Assembly: GCF_900099785.1 (NCBI RefSeq)
Contig: NZ_FNDS01000009.1
Coordinates: 186,001 to 250,000, forward strand
From: Pseudomonas panipatensis
GTDB lineage: Bacteria; Pseudomonadota; Gammaproteobacteria; Pseudomonadales; Pseudomonadaceae
Reading direction: 5' to 3'
Length of the DNA: 64,000 bases
Part shown: positions 1-8,733 of the stretch, piece by piece
Position numbering within the stretch: position 1 is the stretch's first letter
Layout of the letters: every line of letters begins with the position of its first letter
Program-made: the position numbers and the translations under genes
Notes under the pieces: model-generated
What the model was told of the DNA's origin: nothing
The model's input: the letters and a program-made list of their open reading frames with translations, nothing else
Database searches by the model: none

Positions 1-1
1 T

Positions 2-85
2 ACCGTAACGCACATGGAGGTAAACGCGATGGTTGCAGAGATGATTGCGATTTCAGTAGATACGTTTGACACTGCGGATCCTTGA
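2..85 (+). CDS. possible 3' end of a gene entering from the left
   Basis: An open frame runs from the left edge to a TGA at 83-85, giving 27 codons ending in ISVDTFDTADP. It could be the last part of a gene that starts outside the window, or a very short ORF from an ATG at 14 or 29. Nothing in the fragment identifies a family. Confidence is low because so little is visible. Confidence 0.25.
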   Translation, partial: TVTHMEVNAMVAEMIAISVDTFDTADP

Positions 86-311
86 GATTCGATTGACATT
101 CATTGGCTCAGAGTGAATCGTCCTTGGTTTCGTAGACACTCGATGAACCCTCCTGGCCGCTTGGTGCCCCTGATGAGAGGCGGTTCCAGATCAATAGCTG
201 ACGAGGGGGCGGCTGCTACCGGCCAGAAGCGGATGAGCAAGCTTTCCTTACCCACGTCCGACGTATGACGAGCGACCGCACTCAAATCATGGGAGTGCAT
301 ATAACTAGCAG

Positions 312-482
312 ATGCGCTGTGGTCGCGTGGATTCCAGGCCTCTGCATTATCGAGACGCTTTGCCGGCTAGTGCTCAATGGGTGATTTCGTGGAAATTGCC
401 GCCGCTGATGATCTACGTGCCCATTGGCGTTGGGGCGAGTGTAGTAGCAATTTGCCTTGTCTTGTCTGAATGCGCACCTTAG
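312..482 (+). CDS. possible small single-pass membrane protein (56 aa)
   Basis: An ATG at 312 opens a 56-codon frame ending in TAG at 480-482. Residues 29-52 form one hydrophobic stretch (LPPLMIYVPIGVGASVVAIC and following) able to span a membrane, preceded by a basic segment. There is no good Shine-Dalgarno at the usual distance; GGGAG lies about 15 bases upstream. It stops about 40 bases before the preferred start of the DUF3800 gene, so it could be a leader cistron of that gene. No family is recognised and it may be a chance frame. Confidence 0.3.
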   Translation: MRCGRVDSRPLHYRDALPASAQWVISWKLPPLMIYVPIGVGASVVAICLVLSECAP

Positions 483-523
483 GGTGGAACAGAGCTGTTG
501 CATGGCGACTGGGGAGCTTGGCG

Positions 524-1702
524 GTGGGGCGGACATTCGCTTTCGTAGATGAGTCGGGGAATCATGATCTGGACACGACGAAGTCTGGCAGTTCTGGCTA
601 TTTCGTTGTCTGCTCAGTGATTGTCGTAGAGAAGAGTCTTCAGCAGGCTAAAGAGCTCGCGGAGGCGATCCGTACACGCAATTTTCAGACTGGCGAAATC
701 AAATCCAGCAACCTTAAAGCGAAGGACTCTGAGCGTCGCAAGCGAATCCTGCTCGAGCTCTCTGAGCTCCCCGTAAAGCTCTTCTTCACTGTGGTCGATA
801 AGAGCCGTGTGCACCGCGATGGTGGTTTGAAATTCAAACAGCCATTCATCAAGTACGTGAACGGGCTGCTGTACCAGCGCCTGTACAACCACTGTGAAAA
901 CCTGCACATGACGGTCGATGAGCACGGAGGACCGGAGTTTCAGGCCGGCTTGAAAGGCTACGTCGAGGCACGTTATGTGGATGATCTTTTCAGAGAGGAG
1001 GCATTTCAAACTAAGAACAGCAAAGATGATGTGCTGATCCAAGTCGCAGACTTCTTCGCGGGCTCTATCGCTCAGATCTACGAGGGGAAGGCGCCTGATG
1101 ATGTTAAAGAGGCGTACAAGACCATTCTACGAGAGATCACGCTGGGCATTATCGAATGGCCCCCGAAATATCAATCGCTCTTGTCGCCAGTGAGCGCGGC
1201 AGCTTACGCAGATCATCGGGTGCATCAGGCAGCGATCAAGCAGGCCGATAGGTTCACGGAAGAGCTGCCCCCCTACCCCGACGAGGAGCAACGGCTTCAG
1301 CTTTGCATCCTGGATTACCTGCGCTTTCGAAGTGAGTTCGTAAGCGACGAGTATGTTTCAACTGCGGAGATCGTCGACCACCTAGCTGATAGAGGATTTG
1401 GCGACCTTGGAGAACAGAGGATTCGATCCAGCGGTATTGCAAAACTGAGGGATGCCGAAGTCATCATTGCTAGCTGTCAGAAGGGCTACAAATTCCCTAA
1501 AACGCGCGCGGACATCAACGATTTTCTGGAGCTTGCTGCGAGCCAAGTCGTGCCGCTTTTAGATCGAGTCAAGAAAGCCAGGGATGTCTACTTGCTCAGC
1601 AGTGTCGGTGAGTACGACGTTTTGGCGGAAGATAGATTTGCACAGCTCAAAAAGCTGTTGTCTTCACTTGATGCTTTCTGCGACCAGGAGCCCCGCACGT
1701 AG
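524..1702 (+). CDS. DUF3800 domain protein with C-terminal winged-helix-like region
   Basis: A 392-residue protein. The N-terminal part shows the DUF3800 hallmarks: an acidic FAFVDESGN motif at residues 5-13 and a VLIQVADFFAGS motif with Asp176, the positions proposed to form an RNase H-like acidic centre. The family has no settled function but is common in phage and accessory islands. Residues about 250-390 look like a winged helix (STAEIVDHLADRG, then GYKFPKTRADI), an unusual addition that would fit a nucleic-acid-binding role. I prefer the GTG at 524 because GGGGAG lies eight bases upstream and the protein then begins right at the domain; an ATG at 470 in frame would add 18 residues. The gene is less GC-rich than the chromosome to the right. 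It is followed 72 bases later by a nuclease-like gene. Confidence 0.8.
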   Translation: MGRTFAFVDESGNHDLDTTKSGSSGYFVVCSVIVVEKSLQQAKELAEAIRTRNFQTGEIKSSNLKAKDSERRKRILLELSELPVKLFFTVVDKSRVHRDGGLKFKQPFIKYVNGLLYQRLYNHCENLHMTVDEHGGPEFQAGLKGYVEARYVDDLFREEAFQTKNSKDDVLIQVADFFAGSIAQIYEGKAPDDVKEAYKTILREITLGIIEWPPKYQSLLSPVSAAAYADHRVHQAAIKQADRFTEELPPYPDEEQRLQLCILDYLRFRSEFVSDEYVSTAEIVDHLADRGFGDLGEQRIRSSGIAKLRDAEVIIASCQKGYKFPKTRADINDFLELAASQVVPLLDRVKKARDVYLLSSVGEYDVLAEDRFAQLKKLLSSLDAFCDQEPRT

Positions 1703-1774
1703 GGCCAGAAGCCCCGCATATCGTCGCTGAAGACCCTCGTGGGTTTGGTTGAGTTAGGCAATGGAGTGTGATGT

Positions 1775-3142
1775 ATGTCTGAGGCGTTCTACCTCCCTGA
1801 GTCGTTGGCGGTTGCCGATGCAGCTGTTGCAGCGGTGCTCCATATGGAAAGTGGGCGCGTGCTGCCGGCCCGTGAGGTCATAGGGCATGACTACGACAAG
1901 GCCATTCAACTGCGCATGTCTTTGCAGGAAGGAATTTCGTCAGATGCCCCTCTGTACTGTTGCCCCCTCTGCGTCGTGCCAGTCAGACTCGTCTCTCAAA
2001 AGGAGAAGGGGCGCTTCTTCTTTCGGCACGACCTAGAAGATGGGCGCTGCCCTGCAAAGACAAAAGGGAGCCTCGACGAGCGCCAGATATCTGCCCTGAA
2101 ATACGATGGCGTCCGGGAGTCGGTTGCGCATCAGCAGATGAAGCGCATCATCGCGGAGAGCCTTCGTAACGACCCTGATTTCTCCCAAGTCGAGATTGAG
2201 CCCATCTGGAAAGGTCGCGAGAAGAACAGCCGGAGAAGGCCTGATGTTCGTGCCGTTTGGAAGGGCGTCCTGCCGGTAGCATTTGAGGTTCAGCTTTCGA
2301 CAACATTCCTCCGTGTTATTGCCGAGCGAAGGCAGTTCTACCTGCGAGAGGGGGGGCTGCTCCTTTGGGTGTTCAAGGCTTTCGACGCCAGCGAGTCCCG
2401 GCTCACGCAAGACGACATCTTCTACAACAACAACCGCAACGCCTTTGTCGTGTCAGACGAAACCCTGTCTGCCTCGCGAGAGAACAAGACACTTATGCTT
2501 GATTGTCTCTGGACAGAGCCAGTCATTGAAATGGCGGCTCGGGCATGGGTCGAAAAGAGTCAGCGCGTCGGATTCAGCGAGCTGACGATTGAGCGTGAAC
2601 GGCAGCGTGTCTACTTCTTCGACGCCGAAGGCGCAGAAGCGAAAGTCGAAACGGGCCTAGCGGTGTTAGTCGACGACGACCTTCGGCAGGCGTTCCATAG
2701 CTTCTGGCTTTCCTCCGAGCACGATCCAGACATCTGGGCGGAACTGCGTGGCAAACTGCGCGAAAAGGGGATCAAGGTTCCGTACTCTTCAGGACATCCA
2801 GATGGCCCCTATCACCTGCTGAATACGCTGTACTCGGCGCGAGAGGGGAGGCCGGTAGGTTGGGGGCACGCTCAACTGATCAATGTTGCGCATCATGTTT
2901 TTGATCGCTACAAATCGCACCTGTGGGCGATGCGGCTAATGCTGATGGCGCACGATCAAGGAGAACTGATCCGCTCTCAAGACCGCACTAGCAACTGGCG
3001 GAATAATAAAGTCAAAACCTACTTGGGCGCATGGAAAAAGGGGAGTGCGGCTTACAAGCCGGATCGGCAATGGGATGGGCTGGTCTCTTTTTTGTTTCCT
3101 GAAATCGCAGCGCAGCTTGTCTCCTCGCCTGCCCCGATATGA
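1775..3142 (+). CDS. CoiA/DUF6035-like protein: zinc finger plus PD-(D/E)XK nuclease
   Basis: A 455-residue protein. Residues 63-92 hold a probable zinc site (Cys63-x2-Cys66, His85, Cys92), the arrangement of the CoiA/DUF6035 group. Residues 155-175 carry RRPDVRA then FEVQLS, giving Asp157 and Glu171-x-Gln173, a PD-(D/E)XK-type nuclease core in which Gln replaces the usual Lys, as in CoiA-like proteins. The remaining 280 residues are not recognised. The start at 1775 has GGAG nine bases upstream. It probably forms a transcription unit with the DUF3800 gene, 72 bases upstream. Family members are scattered in accessory regions; a DNA-processing or restriction role is inference. Confidence 0.75.
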   Translation: MSEAFYLPESLAVADAAVAAVLHMESGRVLPAREVIGHDYDKAIQLRMSLQEGISSDAPLYCCPLCVVPVRLVSQKEKGRFFFRHDLEDGRCPAKTKGSLDERQISALKYDGVRESVAHQQMKRIIAESLRNDPDFSQVEIEPIWKGREKNSRRRPDVRAVWKGVLPVAFEVQLSTTFLRVIAERRQFYLREGGLLLWVFKAFDASESRLTQDDIFYNNNRNAFVVSDETLSASRENKTLMLDCLWTEPVIEMAARAWVEKSQRVGFSELTIERERQRVYFFDAEGAEAKVETGLAVLVDDDLRQAFHSFWLSSEHDPDIWAELRGKLREKGIKVPYSSGHPDGPYHLLNTLYSAREGRPVGWGHAQLINVAHHVFDRYKSHLWAMRLMLMAHDQGELIRSQDRTSNWRNNKVKTYLGAWKKGSAAYKPDRQWDGLVSFLFPEIAAQLVSSPAPI

Positions 3143-3914
3143 GCTGCAGTGGAGCCGGCTGGGCTTGCTAGTACCGCCGAGGTCAGTGAGACATCGCCGG
3201 CTAGCACCACTGCCGCGATGATTTCCTCCAGCTTTTTGCAACCTTTTCGACTTGGTCGCGCTCCCACTAGCTCAGTAGCTGGATTGGGTCAGTGCCGCAT
3301 CTATTCCATGCCTGAAATGAGCTGACTCTGCCGCCTAGAGATGCAAACCACGCAGTAGCCGCAGTCGGTTATATATAGCGGTCATGAGAGACAGCTATTG
3401 GCCGGTTTAGGCCATCTGCGAACGGCCGCAACGGCTCGGCAGCTGCCTCCCGTCAGGGGCTGAAAGCGGCCAATAGCTTCCGGTGACTATAGTTCGTCTA
3501 GCTAGGGTGAGCCCTGGTCATCGACAGCTATCGGTCCTGACTGGGTGAAAGCCATTGCTGAATTCTATCGCTGGGCAGACGGGCAGACGGGCAGATGGCC
3601 CGTATGCCCTGCTCCTGCAGCGTTCACTGAACGCTTCCCGCGACTTCGAGATGGAGAGGTAGTGCGTCTCAGACTCAAGGCACGGCATGCAGTTCTCTCC
3701 CCATTTTGGCTCGTTCGAAGGGAGCCTTTGGGAGCGAAAAATGACTAGCGGGTGGCAAACATTGCTTGCAGAGTAAGCTAACGTAGGGACGAAGGGTCGG
3801 TGTAGAACCCCTGCAATGCGGGTAAAATCTCCCGCGATCGTCGATTTACTACTAGAAAATGCTTTCACTGGGGGCGTACTCGAATTCCTCGAAAGGATTC
3901 GAACGGGACAAGCT
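3143..3914. other. 772-base gap with repeat sequences
   Basis: No convincing gene is present; the short frames have poor starts and no family signal. The gap holds a long inverted repeat at 3393-3478, a related degenerate copy of its arm near 3523, and a short tandem of GGCAGAC at about 3573-3595. The promoter of the AAA ATPase should lie in its last 200 bases. Confidence 0.5.
3392..3478. repeat. inverted repeat, 12-bp arms, related to a copy near 28.27 kb
   Basis: AGCTATTGGCCG at 3393-3404 is matched exactly by its reverse complement at 3467-3478, with 62 bases between. The left arm and the bases before it closely resemble 28257-28283, where CAGCTATTGGCCG recurs. It looks like a dispersed non-coding element. 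Confidence 0.6.
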
Positions 3915-4910
3915 ATGGCACGTGGCGAATTGATGAAAAAGCTGCTGGCTAGCTATGGCCGGGACGAGGAGTTCCGTGCTGTTGCCGAGCAGATCATTCT
4001 TGAAGAAGAGCAGAAGAACAATCGTGTTCTTGCCAGGTCTCTTCGTCATACGCTCGACAACGCTACGTCAGCGAACGTTCGTTCAAGCAAACAGGCACCC
4101 TCCCAAAAGCTAGCTTCGCTGATCCCGTTCCCCGACGCTGCCGACGATTTCGTTGAGAGAGTCGATCCGGTTCATTCGCACAAAGACATCACCCTTTCGC
4201 ACGCTAATACGCGCGTTTTTGATGGGCTCCTCCAGGAGTACCGGCGATCCGAAGAAATTCGGCGTCATGGGCTAGCCGTGAGGTCCAAGCTTCTGTTTTG
4301 TGGTCCGCCCGGGTGTGGCAAAACTCTTTGTGCTGAAGTCTTTGCCGCTGAACTCGGGTTACCTCTCTTTGTGGTAAAGCTCGATCGACTGATCTCGTCT
4401 TACCTAGGCGAAACAGCTGGAAACGTCCGGAAGATCTTTGAGTTTGCCAAGCGGCAACCGTGTGTCCTGTTCCTCGACGAGTTCGATGCATTGGCTCGTT
4501 CGAGAGATGACTCAGCAGAGCACAATGAGTTACGTCGGGTCGTGAATAGCCTCTTGCTATTCATTGATCGCATGCAGCCACGGGGCTTCATGATCGCCGC
4601 GACCAACCTCGATAGTTCACTGGATCCGGCGATATGGAGACGGTTTGATGAAGTTATCTGGTTCGACAAACCGGATCACGCACTCATCAAGCGCTTCTTG
4701 AAGGCCAAGTTCAAGAATGTTGTGATCGACTTTGATCTGGATAGATACGTTGATCGTCTGGAAGGTTATTCTTTCGCGGAAATCGAACGAGTCTGCATTC
4801 AAACTATCAAGGCGCCACTAATTGCTCGCCGCAAGGGCATCGCCGAGTCCGACTTCACCGCTGCAATTGCAGACGAGAGTCGTAGGCGGGCTGGACGCGC
4901 AAGGCTGTGA
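3915..4910 (+). CDS. AAA+ ATPase partnered with a subtilase
   Basis: A 331-residue protein. An N-terminal helical part (residues 1-95) is followed by a single AAA+ module: Walker A GPPGCGKT at 130-137, Walker B VLFLDEFD at 184-191, sensor-1 AATN at 228-231, then IWRRFDEVI with an arginine-finger pair and a C-terminal helical lid. It resembles FtsH/spastin-like AAA proteins without membrane helices. The ATG at 3915 has GGGA eight bases upstream and gives a protein beginning MARGELMKKLL; an ATG at 3816 in frame would add 33 residues. It ends 26 bases before a large S8 protease gene, so the two are almost certainly cotranscribed. I infer that the ATPase remodels substrates for, or regulates, the protease. 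Confidence 0.85.
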   Translation: MARGELMKKLLASYGRDEEFRAVAEQIILEEEQKNNRVLARSLRHTLDNATSANVRSSKQAPSQKLASLIPFPDAADDFVERVDPVHSHKDITLSHANTRVFDGLLQEYRRSEEIRRHGLAVRSKLLFCGPPGCGKTLCAEVFAAELGLPLFVVKLDRLISSYLGETAGNVRKIFEFAKRQPCVLFLDEFDALARSRDDSAEHNELRRVVNSLLLFIDRMQPRGFMIAATNLDSSLDPAIWRRFDEVIWFDKPDHALIKRFLKAKFKNVVIDFDLDRYVDRLEGYSFAEIERVCIQTIKAPLIARRKGIAESDFTAAIADESRRRAGRARL

Positions 4911-4936
4911 GCTAGCAAGCGAAACGTGAGGTCAGG

Positions 4937-7294
4937 ATGGCCCGCTACGATCACCTCCATTTAATTCGACTCCCAACGGAGCTTCCCCGCAGGAAAAAAC
5001 CGGGTTTCGGAGCGGCAGTCCCCCGGGTCCCCGGAGAGCACAGTGCTCGGCTCACCGATGAGCTGGCACATGCTGTTGATCAACAGGTTGCTCGTAAGCG
5101 GCCAGGCATTGTTGACCCGTCGCTCATTCTTCGGGTGAGGATGGCAGAGGGGCTACTGGAGCAGGACTGGCATAATGCGGGGTTTGAGCTCTTATCCAGT
5201 GATCCGGACAAGACGCTAGTTCTCTTCTCTTCCAGCGGTGACCTGGCTCATTTTCGTGGGCAACTTGCTGCGTTCGGTGGAGGCATTCCCGCTGGGAAGA
5301 AAAATCCTCCTTATGCTGGCTTTGTCTCTGGAATTGAATCTATCGGGGCGGTCGAGCCGCGCGATCGACTCGGCATGCGTCTCAGAGAAGAGGGATTTGG
5401 GGGGCTGGACGACATCGATCCAGCTGCTCTAATGCTGCTCGATCTTGAGATATGGAACATCGGGGCGGCCCAAATACGGGGCGCAAAGCTTGATGAGCTC
5501 ACCGACCTTATTGAGCAGCAGGGCGGCAATGTCTATGACCGGTACAACGGGCCCGCGATCTCTCTGCTGCGCATTGAAGTGCCTGGCCACCTGCTGATCG
5601 ATCTCCTTTCCATAGAGGTCATCGCGGTCATCGACCTTCCCCCGCAGCCCGATACGTTCACTCGCGATGCTCTCGAACTAAACTTGGCGGATTTCCCGCC
5701 TGTCGAGATTATCGAGAACGCCCCGGTCATTGGGATTCTCGACAGCGGCATCAACGCACATCCGTTGCTTGAAGGCGTCGTAGTCGGGGCTATCGGTGTT
5801 CCTGAAGAACTTGGCACTGCCGATGAGTTTGGGCATGGAACTCGGGTGGCCGGGGTTGCCGCTTTCGGGGATCTGCGAGCTCAGCTAGCGGAAGGTGGCG
5901 ATCTGGTTTGCGCAGCGAGAATATGCTCGGCGCGCGTCGTCAATCATCGTGGGGGGTTTGACGACCACAGCCTGATTACCAACCAGATGCGCGATGCCCT
6001 GACCACCTTGAACCGAGAGTTTGGCTGCCGGATTTTTAGTATCTCGCTGGCTGACATTAAGAGCGCGCCCTATGCCGGCGGCAAAGTCGGTCCCTGGACA
6101 GCCACCTTGGATGAGCTTGCCCGCGAGCTTGATGTTCTGATCCTAGTATCGGCGGGCAATCGTATGCCGCGACAAGGGGAGCGGCAGGAGGAAAGTGTCA
6201 CTGGATACCCAGACTATCTGCTGGAGCCTTCTAACCGCTTTCTGGAGCCCTCTGCAGCTCTCAACGTCCTGACCGTTGGATCCATCGCTCATGGAAATGG
6301 GATTGACCAAGCGCTCCAAGATGCTGGGGTTGGCATTCGACCGATTACCGGTCCATATGAGCCATCGCCATTCTCTCGCGTCGGTCCAGGCATTGGTGGG
6401 GCAATAAAGCCAGACCTGGTGGATCTGGGAGGAACACTGGTTTACGACCCGCTTGCCGGCCCGCGTACCGGATACGATCAGCCAAGCGCTGGGATTCTTA
6501 CGTTGAATCATCGCTACCTTGAGCAGATGCTGAGGACGGCTTCAGGTACCTCATACTCCACACCCATGGCCGCTCATAAGGCGGCCCAGTTGCTGGGGCG
6601 TTTCCCCGAGGCTTCGGCAAACCTGTTGAGGGCACTTCTAGTTGGAGCTGCAACAGTGCCGGACCAGGCCAGGCAGCGTTTGATCCATTTGGACCCTGCG
6701 GCTACTCGTCATATCTGCGGCAACGGATTCATTGGTGTTGAAAGAGCTGTGTATTCCGATGACGCGCGTGTTGTGCTGTATGCAGAAGATGCTCTTCCCC
6801 TGGATAACTTTGCCGTCTTCGAGATCCCGATTCCTGAGCCGTACCTCAATCAACCGGGGGACAGGACGATAACAGTCACCCTGGCATATGACCCGCCGGT
6901 TCGACACACAAGAGTTGACTATGCCGGCGTACACATGAGCTACCGGGTGCTTCGTGGCGTGAGCGTAGGTGAAGTAGTGGAGCATTTCCGCTGGAGATCC
7001 AAGCAGGAAAGCGCCGCCCCTCCGATCCCCGCCGCCAAGGTTTGCGACATGATTCCCGGGCCTACCTTGCGGGAGAAAGGCACGGTACAAACAAGCTGCG
7101 TTACTTTTAAGCGTGGCGAGCTAGCGCAGTACGGGGACACTTACTATCTGGTCGTTCGCTGCGAGTCTGGTTGGGCCGATTTCCTCACTGAGCAGAGATA
7201 CGCAGTCGTTGTTGAAATTGCCCATCAGGCAGGTGTTCAGATCTACCAGCATGTTGAGGAACGTGTCCGTATCCGTCCGCGGATTTTGCTCTGA
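4937..7294 (+). CDS. large S8-family subtilisin-like serine protease
   Basis: A 785-residue protein. The subtilase domain spans about residues 255-600 with a complete triad: Asp269 in GILDSGI, His300 in GHGTRVAG, Ser539 in SGTSYSTP, plus oxyanion Asn408 in VSAGN. About 250 residues precede the domain and about 190 follow it; neither part is recognised. There is no signal peptide, so it should act in the cytoplasm, unlike typical secreted subtilisins. GAGG lies six bases before the ATG. The gene directly follows the AAA ATPase, and such pairs recur in accessory islands of proteobacteria. Likely role: regulated intracellular proteolysis, perhaps in defence or stress; this is inference. Confidence 0.88.
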   Translation: MARYDHLHLIRLPTELPRRKKPGFGAAVPRVPGEHSARLTDELAHAVDQQVARKRPGIVDPSLILRVRMAEGLLEQDWHNAGFELLSSDPDKTLVLFSSSGDLAHFRGQLAAFGGGIPAGKKNPPYAGFVSGIESIGAVEPRDRLGMRLREEGFGGLDDIDPAALMLLDLEIWNIGAAQIRGAKLDELTDLIEQQGGNVYDRYNGPAISLLRIEVPGHLLIDLLSIEVIAVIDLPPQPDTFTRDALELNLADFPPVEIIENAPVIGILDSGINAHPLLEGVVVGAIGVPEELGTADEFGHGTRVAGVAAFGDLRAQLAEGGDLVCAARICSARVVNHRGGFDDHSLITNQMRDALTTLNREFGCRIFSISLADIKSAPYAGGKVGPWTATLDELARELDVLILVSAGNRMPRQGERQEESVTGYPDYLLEPSNRFLEPSAALNVLTVGSIAHGNGIDQALQDAGVGIRPITGPYEPSPFSRVGPGIGGAIKPDLVDLGGTLVYDPLAGPRTGYDQPSAGILTLNHRYLEQMLRTASGTSYSTPMAAHKAAQLLGRFPEASANLLRALLVGAATVPDQARQRLIHLDPAATRHICGNGFIGVERAVYSDDARVVLYAEDALPLDNFAVFEIPIPEPYLNQPGDRTITVTLAYDPPVRHTRVDYAGVHMSYRVLRGVSVGEVVEHFRWRSKQESAAPPIPAAKVCDMIPGPTLREKGTVQTSCVTFKRGELAQYGDTYYLVVRCESGWADFLTEQRYAVVVEIAHQAGVQIYQHVEERVRIRPRILL

Positions 7295-7862
7295 GCCTCC
7301 GAATCTATCTGTGGCGCGCACCTCTACACTGCGTGTTGATCTGCCTCTACTCAGCTAGAAGCCAACCGATAGCAAGATTCTGCCACTCAAGTTGACAGGG
7401 AATGCTGCAGCGCCGGTTCGGCAGTCTGAGGGGGGCCCGTAGGCGCCTTGAGGAGAGGGCTGAGGAGCTAGCAGGGTGTCGGGGATTCGCCCGGTCTGTG
7501 CGGTGGGGGAAGTGCCTGGAAACTGAAGCGGGTACGCTTTTACGTCTCAATCTAAGTGCCGGTATCGACGTAGATGCCGATCATGGCCGCCCCGCAGTTG
7601 CGGATTGCGCAGGAAGTCTAGGCTCCGTAGCCTCACCGTCGCCCTTTATTGGCAGGCTTTAAATGTTTGGAGGCGGCTAACGCCGGGGCTTGTAGAGCAG
7701 CTGTAAACCTTTTTATGAACTGTAAAGCAGCCAGGTTTACAGTGCGGAAAAAGGTTTACAGGCAGCGGGCTGAGGCGGGGTAGGGTGGCCGTAGAGACCT
7801 GGGGCTGTTGCAGGTCAACGGCCCCTAGTCTCGATTGCCGTAGTTAATTGATGGCGATGCCC
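7295..7862. other. 568-base gap with nested inverted repeats
   Basis: No supported gene; an 86-codon frame at 7402-7662 has arginine-rich composition and no family signal. The gap contains the symmetric element at 7701-7761. A terminator for the protease gene was not clear. Confidence 0.5.
7701..7761. repeat. nested palindromic element built from four CTGTAAA half-sites
   Basis: CTGTAAACCTTTTT at 7701-7714 is the exact reverse complement of 7748-7761. Inside lies a second pair, ACTGTAAA at 7719-7726 and TTTACAGT at 7736-7743. All four arms share TGTAAA. The symmetry suggests a multi-site protein binding region, such as an operator, recombination site or iteron-like site; it lacks the features of a simple terminator. 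Confidence 0.65.
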
Positions 7863-8201
7863 TTAGTTGCTTCTGTAGTACTGCTCGTAAGCAACAGCGT
7901 CGTCAGCTTCACGCATCAAGTTGTCGAGTTCCTCCTGAGCTGCGCGGGCGCTTCTCGCCTTCAGTCGAATTCCGTGCCAGTCGTAGTTGCGGGGTTCGTA
8001 GCATAGGAGGTAGTAGCGCCGCATATGCGAGCTGTACCAAATCCCCCAATCCTCGGAGTGGACGTCGGCGTCATCGCATACTGATCGCAGATCGGTAGGG
8101 AGGCGCAACCCGTATCCGGCATCGCGGTCGGGTCCAACCCAATACCCACGGATATGGCGGATTTGAGTGTTTTCGCCGGTCGGTCCTTGTATGAACTGCA
8201 T
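7863..8201 (-). CDS. hypothetical protein (112 aa)
   Basis: A 112-residue soluble protein rich in Tyr, Trp, Arg and Asp. No family is recognised. GGAG lies eight bases upstream of the ATG, supporting real translation. Notable segments are RGYWVGPDRDAGYG, MRRYYLLCYEPRNYDWHGI and an acidic helical tail. It points away from the redox locus to its right and stands alone between two long gaps at the edge of the low-GC island. Confidence 0.55.
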   Translation of the reverse strand: MQFIQGPTGENTQIRHIRGYWVGPDRDAGYGLRLPTDLRSVCDDADVHSEDWGIWYSSHMRRYYLLCYEPRNYDWHGIRLKARSARAAQEELDNLMREADDAVAYEQYYRSN

Positions 8202-8733
8202 TAGGTCTCCAGTAGGGTTTGCTCACTGAGCAGGCATCCAGATTCGCCATAGCATCCAGCGGTAGGCGAATCGTCACCACCGCGCCCTCTCTACGGGCGT
8301 GGCGAACCCCTAGATAAATATCCAGTGATTTCTTGGTCGTCAATAGGCTTGAATGGCCCGCCGTATGGGCTTCCAAGGCGTTATGGGGGCTTCGCCCGAT
8401 GCCATAAGGGTTTGGCTGTTTTTGCTTGAAGTGTGACTGGTCAGTCGCTGATCGGTCATTGAGGGACTTTCGACCACCTGCTCATCGCCTGGCTCACATG
8501 AGCACGGTTCGCTCATCTAGAACGAACCATGATCGACGCCATGAAATCGTCGGCGAAGGGCTGCATCCGACCCATTGCAGCCGTCCGTGACGGCAGGATC
8601 CGGTCGCTTTCAGCCCTTTGACAATGGCCGCGTCGACAAGGATTCCGGTCAGTAAGCTACCTGCATTCGACTTAACCGACCTAACGCGGAAACCCTGATT
8701 CGTGGGTAATCGCCAGTCTTCCGCCGCCCGTAT
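8202..8733. other. 532-base gap, island boundary
   Basis: No supported gene. The composition shifts here from the island to the richer chromosome. It holds an imperfect inverted repeat at 8500-8534 that resembles the perfect one at 30107-30141. No integrase or tRNA was seen at this edge. Confidence 0.4.
8500..8534. repeat. imperfect inverted repeat related to 30107-30141
   Basis: GAGCACGGTTCG at 8500-8511 faces CGAACCATGATC at 8523-8534; the GGTTCG/CGAACC cores are exact. Both arms match the perfect palindrome at 30107-30141 at most positions, so these look like two copies of one element. Confidence 0.5.

Noticed and set aside
100..300. 66-codon minus-strand frame near the left edge
   Set aside because: No ribosome-binding site and no family signal.
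7402..7662. 86-codon plus-strand frame in the gap after the protease
   Set aside because: Arg-rich, no ribosome-binding site, no recognisable domain.
1..8700. Prophage or integrative element
   Set aside because: No integrase, phage structural gene, tRNA or direct-repeat attachment site was seen; only lower GC and accessory gene content.
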